This document shows positions 1 to 5,402 of a stretch of 5,915 nucleotides of DNA, one piece after another. Position 1 is the stretch's first letter. Each line of letters opens with the position of its first letter. A program made the position numbers and the translations under genes. The notes under the pieces were generated by a model that saw only the letters and a program-made list of their open reading frames with translations, was not told where the DNA came from and did no database searches. The stretch is from Desulfohalobiaceae bacterium (lineage in GTDB: Bacteria; Desulfobacterota; Desulfovibrionia; Desulfovibrionales; Desulfothermaceae), in NCBI GenBank assembly GCA_021737115.1, contig JAIPER010000241.1:1-5915 (forward strand), written 5' to 3'.

Positions 1-42
1 GAATACTTCAGCCACTCTTTGAATTGAAAATATAACATCAAG
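1..42 (-). other. Stretch after the rplX hairpin, no gene assignable
   Basis: This AT-rich edge should lie between rplX and rplE if the operon follows the usual order. One frame is open from an ATG at 36-38 to the window edge (MLYFQFKEWLKY), but it has no visible ribosome binding site and does not resemble the start of L5. Another frame without a start is also open. Nothing here can be called a gene. Confidence 0.4.
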
Positions 43-93
43 ATATTTTGTTTGACTCTGCAGCCTTTACGGCTGCAGAGTCAAACAAAATAT
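43..93 (-). repeat. Perfect 23-bp inverted repeat (RNA hairpin) directly after rplX
   Basis: Bases 43-65 are the exact reverse complement of 71-93, with a 5-base loop (GUAAA in the transcript). The outermost base of the stem is the last base of the rplX TAA stop. The stem base is U-rich on its 5' side (AUAUUUUGUUUG) and A-rich on its 3' side (CAAACAAAAUAU), with a GC-rich top (CUGCAGCC). That is the reverse of the A-stem-U layout of an intrinsic terminator. The bases after the stem, CUUGAUGUUAUAUUUUC, are moderately U-rich, so weak termination or attenuation cannot be excluded. Other possible roles are mRNA processing or stabilisation of the upstream transcript. The structure is certain; the function is not. 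Confidence 0.94.
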
Positions 94-416
94 TAGTCCA
101 GCATCTCATTGCACTTTTTGCTAAATCTGAGCTTCCGGCCGTCTTCGGTCCTTGTATATCCGACTTTGGTCGGTTTGGTACACGAATCGCAGATAAGGGC
201 CAGGTTCGAGTAATGCAGCGGGGCTTCCTTATCCTGAATTCCGCCGGACTGTCCGGAATACGGATTGCCTTTGGTGTGCTTTTTGACCATGTTCACCTGC
301 TCTACGACGGCCCGGTCCTTCTTGCGATCGATCTTCTTGACCTGTCCGACCTTGCCCCGATCCTTGCCGGAGATGACCATGACTTTATCCTTGACATGTA
401 TGGCGGTCTTTTTCAT
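93..416 (-). CDS. rplX: 50S ribosomal protein L24
   Basis: L24 is an assembly-initiator protein that binds the 5' end of 23S rRNA and later sits by the tunnel exit. The 107-residue product starts MKKTAIHVKDKVMVISGKDRG, giving the KOW motif at about 7-33. It contains the conserved NMVKKHTKGNPYSGQSGGIQDKEAPLHYSN at about 42-71. The C-terminal part looks like the zinc-ribbon form of L24, with Cys76 and Cys79 (CDSC) and, further on, SKKC (Ser99, Cys102), so one of the usual four cysteines is replaced by serine. The ATG at 416 has GAGGG 7 bases upstream. The TAA stop is the last thing before, and partly inside, a 23-bp perfect hairpin. In the usual order rplE would follow, but no L5 start can be recognised in the remaining 42 bases. 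Confidence 0.97.
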   Translation of the reverse strand: MKKTAIHVKDKVMVISGKDRGKVGQVKKIDRKKDRAVVEQVNMVKKHTKGNPYSGQSGGIQDKEAPLHYSNLALICDSCTKPTKVGYTRTEDGRKLRFSKKCNEMLD

Positions 417-423
417 TTGCAAA

Positions 424-428
424 CCCTC
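424..428 (-). promoter_or_regulatory. rplX ribosome binding site that decides the start
   Basis: GAGGG, overlapping the rplN TGA stop, lies 7 bases before the ATG at 414-416. The in-frame TTG at 420-422 would be only 1 base away from it, too close to work, so L24 starts at the ATG. Confidence 0.8.
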
Positions 429-795
429 ACAGTACCTCAGGGGCTAAGGAAACGATCTTCATGAACTTCTTCTGCCTCAACTCCCGGGCTACCGGCCCGA
501 AAATACGGGTTCCGATAGGTTCCATGTTCTTGTTCAACAAAACGGCCGAGTTGGTATCAAAGCTGATATATGTACCTTCGGGCCGCCCGATTTCTTTCTT
601 GGTCCGGACAATTACCGCAGTATAGACTTCGCCCTTTTTGACCTTGGAATGGGGCATGGCCTCCTTGACCGAAACGATGATCAGATCGCCGATTCCGGCA
701 TAGCGTCTCTTGCTCCCTCCCAGGACCTTTACGCAGCTTATCTTTTTCGCACCGGAGTTATCCGCGCAATCTAATTTCGACTCTACCTGAATCAT
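427..795 (-). CDS. rplN: 50S ribosomal protein L14
   Basis: L14 lies on the interface side of the 50S subunit, forms part of an intersubunit bridge, and is the binding site of the silencing factor RsfS. The product has 122 residues (123 in E. coli). It starts MIQVESKLDCADNSGAKK and has the family signature running to KVLGGSKRRYAGIGDLI at about 23-39. After that come the conserved VKKGEVYTAVIVRTKKE and the C-terminal FDTNSAVLLNKNMEPIGTRIFGPVARELR. An AGGAG 6 bases before the ATG supports the start. The TGA stop is followed by GGG, and together with the preceding bases it forms the GAGGG used by rplX, 10 bases downstream. Confidence 0.98.
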   Translation of the reverse strand: MIQVESKLDCADNSGAKKISCVKVLGGSKRRYAGIGDLIIVSVKEAMPHSKVKKGEVYTAVIVRTKKEIGRPEGTYISFDTNSAVLLNKNMEPIGTRIFGPVARELRQKKFMKIVSLAPEVL

Positions 796-810
796 GGTTC
801 ACTCCTACCC

Positions 811-1077
811 CTAGACTGATTTTTCCAGAACCGCCTTCAAGGCCCACCGTTTTTTCCTGCTTCTGGGCCGGCACTCGATGATCTGGACTTTGTCGCCGAT
901 CCGGCATTGGTTGTCGTCATCGTGAGCCATGAATTTCTTGCGGCGCCGGATATATTTTTTCAACAAGGGGTGCTGCAGGGTTGTTTCACAGCGGACTACC
1001 AGGGTCTTATCACAGGTGTTGTTGATGACGTACCCGGTCAGGACTCGTTTGTTTCTCTGAACGCTCTGATCATTCAT
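811..1077 (-). CDS. rpsQ: 30S ribosomal protein S17
   Basis: S17 is a primary 16S rRNA-binding protein with an OB fold in the 30S body. The chosen start at 1077 gives 88 residues beginning MNDQSVQRNKRVLTGYVI. A longer frame begins at 1095, but GGAG 7 bases before 1077 fits the shorter one, and E. coli S17 has 84 residues. The core DKTLVVRCETTLQHPLLKKY at about 23-42 is typical, with the KKFMAHDDDN loop after it. The C-terminal signature GDKVQIIECRPRSRKKRW lies at about 61-78. Its arginine in RPRS replaces the more usual hydrophobic residue; the call is still secure. It overlaps rpmC by 8 bases (ATGAATGA) and ends with TAG, 15 bases before rplN. Confidence 0.96.
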   Translation of the reverse strand: MNDQSVQRNKRVLTGYVINNTCDKTLVVRCETTLQHPLLKKYIRRRKKFMAHDDDNQCRIGDKVQIIECRPRSRKKRWALKAVLEKSV

Positions 1078-1273
1078 GACCTTTCTCCAGTTCATTTCTG
1101 CGGAGTACTGTCTTAATCCTGGCGATGTTTTTTTTCACCTGAGATATCCGCTGGGTATTTTCCAATTGCCCGGTTGCATGCTGAAAACGCAAGTTGAACA
1201 ATTCCTTCCCGAAATCCATTTCTTTTGTCCGCAGTTCCTGCTCGGACAATTCTTGTAACTCAGCCGCTTTCAT
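1070..1273 (-). CDS. rpmC: 50S ribosomal protein L29
   Basis: L29 is a small helical protein beside L23 at the tunnel exit, part of the docking surface for nascent-chain factors. The 67-residue product starts MKAAELQELSEQEL and is two long helices, as expected. It contains LFNLRFQHATGQLENTQRI at about 26-44, the most conserved stretch of the family, followed by VKKNIARIKTVL. E. coli L29 has 63 residues; here a short charged tail (RRNELEKGHE) is added, and its coding bases also provide the rpsQ ribosome binding site. The start at 1273 is supported by AAGGAG at the end of rplP. The TGA stop overlaps the rpsQ ATG by 8 bases. Confidence 0.96.
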   Translation of the reverse strand: MKAAELQELSEQELRTKEMDFGKELFNLRFQHATGQLENTQRISQVKKNIARIKTVLRRNELEKGHE

Positions 1274-1279
1274 GGGCCC

Positions 1280-1687
1280 TCACTCCTTAACCACGATTTT
1301 TGTCTTGACAGGTAGCTTGTGCGAGGCCCTGACAAGGGCTTCCCTGGCCTGTTCCAGATTGACTCCTGTGATTTCATACAACACTTTGCCCGGACGGACC
1401 GGAGCCACCCAGCCGGATGGCGAGCCTTTGCCCTTGCCCTGCCGGGTTTCGGCCGGCTTCTCGGTGAACGGCTTATCCGGGAAGAGACGGATGTAGACTT
1501 TGCCGCCCCTGCGGATATGTCGCATGATCGCAATCCTGGCGGATTCGATCTGCTGATTGCTGATCCGACCGTGCTCGATTGTTTTCAAACCGATCTCGCC
1601 GAAGGAGACCGCGTTTCCCCGGGTGGCCTTGCCTTTTAAAAACCCTTTGTGCTGCTTTCGATAACGTATTTTTTTCGGACTAAGCAT
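1280..1687 (-). CDS. rplP: 50S ribosomal protein L16
   Basis: L16 joins late in 50S assembly and touches the A-site tRNA and the central protuberance. The 135-residue product starts MLSPKKIRYRKQHKG and holds the family core FGEIGLKTIEHGRISNQQIE at about 30-49. It also has the conserved IRLFPDKPFTEKPAETRQGKGKG at about 66-88 and ends with the usual LVRASHKLPVKTKIVVKE. Arg82 matches the E. coli Arg81 that is hydroxylated by RoxA (YcfD), so it could be modified if that enzyme exists here. The ATG lies inside the end of rpsC (ATGCTTAG, 8-base overlap), with GAGG about 9 to 10 bases upstream, which suggests coupling. The last codons plus TGA carry the AAGGAG used by rpmC, 6 bases downstream. Confidence 0.98.
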   Translation of the reverse strand: MLSPKKIRYRKQHKGFLKGKATRGNAVSFGEIGLKTIEHGRISNQQIESARIAIMRHIRRGGKVYIRLFPDKPFTEKPAETRQGKGKGSPSGWVAPVRPGKVLYEITGVNLEQAREALVRASHKLPVKTKIVVKE

Positions 1688-2324
1688 GGCTTACCACCTC
1701 ATCCAGTATTTCCCCGTTGAAGATCCAGACTTTGACGCCGATGATGCCGTAAGTTGTATTGGCCACTGCATATCCGTAATCGATATCCGCGCGCAAGGTA
1801 TGCAAGGGGACCCGCCCTTCTCGAAACCACTCCGTTCTGGCAATGTCGGCGCCCCCGAGTCTGCCGGCGCAGGAGATCTTGATGCCCTTGGCCCCGAATT
1901 TCTCGGCCAACTGGATCGTCCGCTTCATGGCCCGTCTAAAGGCTACTCTGCGCTCCAGCTGCATGGCCACGTTTTCGGCGACCAGCAAGGCATCGGTCTC
2001 GGGCCTGCGGACCTCATTGACCTCTATGATGAAGTCTTTCTGGAACTTCTTGTTCAATTCGGATTTCAATTTTTCTATCTCAACGCCTTTGCGGCCGATG
2101 ACAATACCCGGCCGGGCCGTGAAAATGATGATCCTGGCTTTGTTGGCGGTCCTTTCGATTTCAATCTTGGAAATCCCGGCATGATAGAGCTTCTTTTTGA
2201 CAAAGGTCCGGATCTTGTCATCTTCGTAGACATTCTTGGGGTAGTCCTTTGTGCTGAACCAGCGCGATCGCCAGTCCCTGTTGTAGCCCAGCCTGAACCC
2301 ATAGGGATGTATTTTCTGACCCAA
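1680..2324 (-). CDS. rpsC: 30S ribosomal protein S3, TTG start
   Basis: S3 forms part of the mRNA entry channel of the 30S subunit and contributes to unwinding of structured mRNA. The 214-residue product starts with TTG (read as Met) and then GQKIHPYGFRLG, the near-universal S3 opening. The type-2 KH domain is present with GIVIGRKG at about 73-80. The C-terminal domain contains RRAMKR at about 130-135, whose Arg130, Arg131 and Lys134 correspond to the E. coli helicase residues Arg131, Arg132 and Lys135. It then continues GAKGIKISCAGRLGGADIAR and ends at VSHA. E. coli S3 is longer (233) because of a C-terminal tail that many bacteria lack. The TAG stop lies inside rplP, overlapping its start by 8 bases. 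Confidence 0.97.
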   Translation of the reverse strand: MGQKIHPYGFRLGYNRDWRSRWFSTKDYPKNVYEDDKIRTFVKKKLYHAGISKIEIERTANKARIIIFTARPGIVIGRKGVEIEKLKSELNKKFQKDFIIEVNEVRRPETDALLVAENVAMQLERRVAFRRAMKRTIQLAEKFGAKGIKISCAGRLGGADIARTEWFREGRVPLHTLRADIDYGYAVANTTYGIIGVKVWIFNGEILDEVVSHA

Positions 2325-2331
2325 AGCGTTT

Positions 2332-2337
2332 CCTCCT
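2332..2337 (-). promoter_or_regulatory. rpsC ribosome binding site supporting a TTG start
   Basis: A full AGGAGG overlaps the rplV TAG stop and lies 7 bases before a TTG (2322-2324). No ATG or GTG is available at the conserved N-terminus of S3, so this strong site is the main evidence that TTG is the start codon. Confidence 0.88.
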
Positions 2338-2668
2338 ATATTTCGTCAACAATAACTGTAAGATGACTAGTTCTTTTCAAGATCCGTGTGGCCCGGCCCA
2401 TAGCTCGGGGTTTGATGCGCTTCATGACCGGCCCTTCATCTACCAGAACATTCTTGACAAAGAGTTCGTCAACATCCAGGGACGAAGAATGTTCAGCGTT
2501 AGCCACGGCTGCAAACAAAACCTTGTACAATTCCTTGGCCGGCTTGGTGGGCGTGAACTTTAATATATTCAGCGCCTCTTCTACCGGCTGTTTCTTGATG
2601 TTCGCCGCGACCAGCCTGGTCTTTTGCGGGGAAACCCGGACAAATCGTGCTCTTGCAAGTATTTCCAT
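2336..2668 (-). CDS. rplV: 50S ribosomal protein L22
   Basis: L22 binds early to 23S rRNA, and its long beta-hairpin lines the exit tunnel opposite L4. The product has 110 residues, the same as E. coli L22. It starts MEILARARFVRVSPQKTRLVA, has the mixed helical core with LYKVLFAAVANAEH at about 48-60, and the tunnel hairpin from about 80 to 102 (KRIKPRAMGRATRILKRTSH). Met82-Lys83-Arg84, the triplet deleted in a known erythromycin-resistant E. coli mutant, is intact. GAGG lies about 10 bases before the ATG, a rather long spacing. The TAG stop at 2336-2338 is embedded in the AGGAGG that serves rpsC. Confidence 0.98.
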   Translation of the reverse strand: MEILARARFVRVSPQKTRLVAANIKKQPVEEALNILKFTPTKPAKELYKVLFAAVANAEHSSSLDVDELFVKNVLVDEGPVMKRIKPRAMGRATRILKRTSHLTVIVDEI

Positions 2669-2696
2669 TGCTTTGGTACCTCACATCCCTTAGCGG

Positions 2697-2984
2697 CTAG
2701 CGCTTCCCTTTGGCCTGACTTTTCCTGCCCCCGGCATGTCCATGAAATGTCCGGGTGGCAGAGAATTCACCCAACTTATGGCCAACCATGTTTTCAGTAA
2801 CAAAGACCGGGATGAATTTTTTTCCATTGTGCACGGCAAAGGTCAAACCGACCATTTCAGGTATCACGGTCGACCTTCTGGACCAGGTTTTGATCACGCT
2901 CTTGTCTGATCTCTCCTGGGCAATCTGGACCTTTTTCAAGAGGTGGTCATCGATGAAAGGGCCCTTTTTTAACGACCTCGGCAT
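2697..2984 (-). CDS. rpsS: 30S ribosomal protein S19
   Basis: S19 lies in the head of the 30S subunit next to S13 and contacts the A-site tRNA region. The 95-residue product starts MPRSLKKGPFIDDHLLKKV, as nearly all bacterial S19 proteins do. It contains the family core STVIPEMVGLTFAVHNG at about 38-54 and the conserved NMVGHKLGEFSATRTFHGH at about 65-83. It ends in a short basic tail, GGRKSQAKGKR. The length is close to the E. coli protein (92). An AGGAG 6 bases before the ATG, formed from the rplB TAG stop plus the following bases, supports the start at 2984. The stop is TAG. The gap to rplV is 28 bases, the longest one without a hairpin. Confidence 0.98.
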   Translation of the reverse strand: MPRSLKKGPFIDDHLLKKVQIAQERSDKSVIKTWSRRSTVIPEMVGLTFAVHNGKKFIPVFVTENMVGHKLGEFSATRTFHGHAGGRKSQAKGKR

Positions 2985-2993
2985 GACTTACTC

Positions 2994-3824
2994 CTATTTA
3001 CGCTGTCGTTTCTTGACAATCAGCCTGGAAGAGGGTTTGTTTTTGTTCCGGGTCTTGTAGCCCTTCGTGGGCACCCCCCAGGGAGTGACCGGGTGTCTGC
3101 CGCCGGAACTCCTGCCTTCACCGCCTCCCAGGGGATGATCGACCGGGTTCATGGCCACACCCCGGACTTTGGGCCGCTTGTTCAAGTGTCGGTTCCGTCC
3201 GGCCTTTCCGATCTTCACGCTTTCGTGATCCAGGTTGCCGACCTGCCCCACCGTGGCCCGGCAGGTACCCAGGATCTTCCTGGTCTCTCCGGAAGGCAGC
3301 CTGATAAGCACATACTTGCCCTCTTTATCCAGCAGCTGGGCATAGGTCCCGGCGGAACGGCAGAGTTGCCCGCCCTTTCCCGGAAAAAGCTCGAGATTGT
3401 GGACATAGGTTCCAGGCGGTATCCTTGAAAAGGGCAGGGAGTTGCCCGGGGTTATGTCAACGTTGTCTCCGGAGACGACCTTGGTTCCCGGGGTCAGTCC
3501 CTTGGGGGCCAGAATATAGCGTTTTTCCCCATCCAGATAGAACAAAAGGGCGATTCTCGCGTTACGGTTCGGGTCATACTCGATGCTGGCCACCCTGGCC
3601 GGGATATCGAACTTGTTCCGCTTGAAGTCGATCATCCGGTAGCGGCGCTTATGCCCGCCGCCCTGCCTGCGGGAAGTGATCCGGCCCGTATTGTTGCGGC
3701 CGCTTTTCCTGGACAGACCCGTGGTCAGGGAAGGCTCCGGCCCGGGACCGGTCAGCTCTTTGAAATCGGGAACTGTCTGCCCTCTGCGGCCGGCTGATGT
3801 CGGATTGAGTTTCCTGTTCGCCAT
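2994..3824 (-). CDS. rplB: 50S ribosomal protein L2
   Basis: L2 is a primary 23S rRNA binder needed for subunit joining and peptidyl transferase assembly. The product has 276 residues (273 in E. coli). It carries the conserved N-terminal part (GRNNTGRITSRRQGGGHKR at about 42-60), the OB-fold and SH3-like middle, and the C-terminal motif MNPVDHPLGGGEGR at about 225-238 followed by HPVTPWGVPTKGYKTR. His230 matches E. coli His229, the histidine implicated in activity. The second histidine of the usual DHPHGGG is a leucine here (Leu232). The start at 3824 lies 3 bases after the rplW stop, with GAAGG about 10 bases upstream. The basic tail ends KKRQRK and the TAG stop forms part of the rpsS ribosome binding site. 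Confidence 0.98.
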   Translation of the reverse strand: MANRKLNPTSAGRRGQTVPDFKELTGPGPEPSLTTGLSRKSGRNNTGRITSRRQGGGHKRRYRMIDFKRNKFDIPARVASIEYDPNRNARIALLFYLDGEKRYILAPKGLTPGTKVVSGDNVDITPGNSLPFSRIPPGTYVHNLELFPGKGGQLCRSAGTYAQLLDKEGKYVLIRLPSGETRKILGTCRATVGQVGNLDHESVKIGKAGRNRHLNKRPKVRGVAMNPVDHPLGGGEGRSSGGRHPVTPWGVPTKGYKTRNKNKPSSRLIVKKRQRK

Positions 3825-3827
3825 AGC

Positions 3828-4118
3828 TTACACACCTTCGAAGTATTCGATTTTTTGACCCGGTCCGAGCTGGATATAGGCCTTCTTGTAACCGGTCTTT
3901 GAGCCCAGGGTCCGCCCGAATCTCTTTTTGGCCTTGGCTTTCTGGCGGATGACATTCACATTGAGAACCTGGACCTGAAAGGCCTCCTCAACCGCCTTCT
4001 TCACTTGAAGCTTGTTCGCCCAGTCCGCCACACAAAACACGACCTGATTGTAGGCTTCCTTGCTGAAGGTCGATTTCTCGGTTATCACCGGTTTGACCAG
4101 AATTTTTGTGTAATCCAT
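3828..4118 (-). CDS. rplW: 50S ribosomal protein L23
   Basis: L23 sits at the exit of the polypeptide tunnel and is the docking site for trigger factor and the signal recognition particle. The product from the ATG at 4118 has 96 residues. It starts MDYTKILVKPVITEKS, with Glu14 in the position of the E. coli Glu18 that binds trigger factor. The C-terminal half has the basic rRNA-binding loop KAKAKKRFGRTLGSKTGYKKAYI at about 60-82. The junction with rplD reads TGA-TA-ATG on the transcript, a 2-base gap. A GTG at 4122-4124 overlapping the rplD stop is also in frame and is better spaced from the AAAGG upstream. It would add only two residues, and the ATG form matches the family better. rplB follows after 3 bases. 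Confidence 0.96.
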   Translation of the reverse strand: MDYTKILVKPVITEKSTFSKEAYNQVVFCVADWANKLQVKKAVEEAFQVQVLNVNVIRQKAKAKKRFGRTLGSKTGYKKAYIQLGPGQKIEYFEGV

Positions 4119-4120
4119 TA

Positions 4121-4735
4121 TCACTGCAACCTTTCCTGAAGATGTTCGATGACCTCTTTCGTCAGGATAACTTGAGAGGCATTCAGGATATCGTAAACAT
4201 TCAAATTGCTCTGCTCAATCACGTTGATTCCAGGAACATTCCGTGTCGCCAACTCAACATTGTTATCTTGTTTCGGCAAAACAATCAAGGCTTTTTTCAG
4301 AGCAAGCTTATTTTTTACCTCGAGAAAGTCTCTGGTCTTCGGCCGGTCGAGCCGGATTTCGTCAAGAATAAGCAGGCTCTGGTCCATGAGTTTTCCGGAC
4401 AGGGCCATCTTTAAAGCGGCCTTTTTCAATTTCTTGTTGACTTTGAGCTGATAACTGCGCGGAGTCGGGCCATGGGTCACGGCGCCTCCATTCCAGAGCG
4501 GCGAGCGACGGGTTCCGGCTCTGGCCCGGCCCGTGCCTTTCTGCCTCCAGGGTTTGGCCCCGCCCCCCCGGATGTTCGATCTGGTTTTACAGCTTGCCGT
4601 GCCCACTCTTTTCGCAGCGAGATGAGCCTTCACGACCTGGTGCAGGACTTCCGGCTTGACCTCAACCCCGAAAATCTCCTCGACCAGTTCGATCTCACCA
4701 ACCTGGTTGTTTTCCTGATCTCTGACAACAGCCAT
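4121..4735 (-). CDS. rplD: 50S ribosomal protein L4
   Basis: L4 binds 23S rRNA and lines the narrow part of the exit tunnel. In enterobacteria it also represses its own S10 operon by acting on the leader RNA. The 204-residue product contains the conserved tunnel loop at about 50-95, including KPWRQKGTGRARAGTRRSP and GGAVTHGPTPRSY. Lys66 matches E. coli Lys63, a site of erythromycin-resistance change, and is the normal residue. The loop is followed by the KVNKKLKKAALK segment and a typical C-terminal half. E. coli L4 has 201 residues. The ATG at 4735 is preceded by TAAGGG, which is also the rplC stop. The TGA stop lies next to the rplW start. Because there is no S10 leader in this operon, E. 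coli-style L4 autoregulation would need another site; the sequence does not show whether it exists. Confidence 0.98.
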   Translation of the reverse strand: MAVVRDQENNQVGEIELVEEIFGVEVKPEVLHQVVKAHLAAKRVGTASCKTRSNIRGGGAKPWRQKGTGRARAGTRRSPLWNGGAVTHGPTPRSYQLKVNKKLKKAALKMALSGKLMDQSLLILDEIRLDRPKTRDFLEVKNKLALKKALIVLPKQDNNVELATRNVPGINVIEQSNLNVYDILNASQVILTKEVIEHLQERLQ

Positions 4736-4746
4736 ACACTCTGCCC

Positions 4747-5376
4747 TTACCCTTTCTTACAAATCATTATCAAGGAATTCTTGGCCCCGGGGACCTGACC
4801 GCGCAACAAAATGAGATTGTCCTCTTTCCTGATATCGACAATCTCGGCATTGGGAATGGTTACCCGTTTATTCCCCATCTGCCCCGGCATCTTCTTGCCT
4901 TTAAAGACCTTGGCCGGGTAGGCGCATTGTCCGATGGCCCCGGGGGCCCGATGGACCTTGTGGTGCCCGTGGGATGACGGCGATCCGCCGAAGTTCCAGC
5001 GCTTCATGACCCCGGCAAACCCTTTGCCCTTGGAGGTGCCGGTGATCTTCACCCGCTCGCCCACGTGGAACAGTTCGCAGTCAAGTTCCTGGCCGACTTC
5101 ATGCTCTTTATTGTCTGCCTGGCGAAACTCCACGAGCTTGCGAAAATATCCTTTCCCCGCCTTGCTCTGGTGACCCTGCTGGGGCTTGTTCACCTTCCGC
5201 TCCGGAAGCTGCTCAAAGCCGAGCTGCAAGGCCTGATACCCGTCCCGGGCCTCATCTTTGACCTGGATTACGGGACACGGCCCCGTCTTGACCACCGTGA
5301 CCGGCACCGCCCGGCCGTCGTCGACAAAGATGGTGGTCATCCCTATTTTCTGCCCGATTAAGCCTTGACTGTTCAT
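4747..5376 (-). CDS. rplC: 50S ribosomal protein L3
   Basis: L3 is one of the first proteins to bind 23S rRNA, and its central loop reaches toward the peptidyl transferase centre. From the ATG at 5376 the product has 209 residues. It starts MNSQGLIGQKIGMT, the usual L3 opening, and contains the strongly conserved core from about residue 115 to 170. That core includes KGKGFAGVMKRWNFGG and KVFKGKKMPGQMGN. Gln150 lies in GAIGQ at the place where E. coli L3 is methylated by PrmB, so that modification is possible here. An upstream in-frame ATG at 5398-5400 would add 8 residues (MQKRYEAV). It is disfavoured because it lacks a ribosome binding site and the extension is not family-like. The gene follows the long hairpin region and ends with TAA, 11 bases before rplD. 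That stop overlaps the AAGGG that probably serves rplD. Confidence 0.97.
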   Translation of the reverse strand: MNSQGLIGQKIGMTTIFVDDGRAVPVTVVKTGPCPVIQVKDEARDGYQALQLGFEQLPERKVNKPQQGHQSKAGKGYFRKLVEFRQADNKEHEVGQELDCELFHVGERVKITGTSKGKGFAGVMKRWNFGGSPSSHGHHKVHRAPGAIGQCAYPAKVFKGKKMPGQMGNKRVTIPNAEIVDIRKEDNLILLRGQVPGAKNSLIMICKKG

Positions 5377-5381
5377 AACTG

Positions 5382-5385
5382 CCTC
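5382..5385 (-). promoter_or_regulatory. rplC ribosome binding site that decides the start
   Basis: GAGG lies 5 bases before the ATG at 5374-5376. The earlier in-frame ATG at 5398-5400 lies directly after the hairpin and has no good Shine-Dalgarno sequence. The later start also gives a 209-residue L3, exactly the E. coli length. Confidence 0.75.
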
Positions 5386-5402
5386 ATATCGTTTTTGCAT
5401 GT

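Noticed and set aside
43..93. Small insertion element (MITE-like) at the rplX end
   Set aside because: There is no target duplication around the inverted repeat, no conserved terminal sequence shared with the other hairpin, and the arms adjoin with only a 5-base loop.
48..464. 138-residue plus-strand reading frame opposite rplX, and many other plus-strand frames of 60 to 226 residues
   Set aside because: They lie fully opposite well-identified ribosomal protein genes, have no recognisable family content and no ribosome binding site, and are expected shadows of constrained coding sequence.
1078..1095. Longer S17 starting at 1095
   Set aside because: This start is inside rpmC without a suitable ribosome binding site, and the added MNWRKV is simply the alternate-frame reading of the GGAG that serves the start at 1077.
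1270..1533. Second minus-strand frame (87 residues) inside rplP
   Set aside because: It is an out-of-frame arginine- and serine-rich reading of the L16 gene, with no family resemblance.
2669..2696. Minimal ATG-TGA start-stop pair in the rpsS-rplV gap
   Set aside because: The upstream AAGGG is too close to act as a binding site, and such a short motif is expected by chance.
5377..5400. Eight-residue N-terminal extension of L3 from the ATG at 5400
   Set aside because: It has no good ribosome binding site, sits against the hairpin and does not look like L3; the ATG at 5376 has GAGG upstream and gives the standard length.
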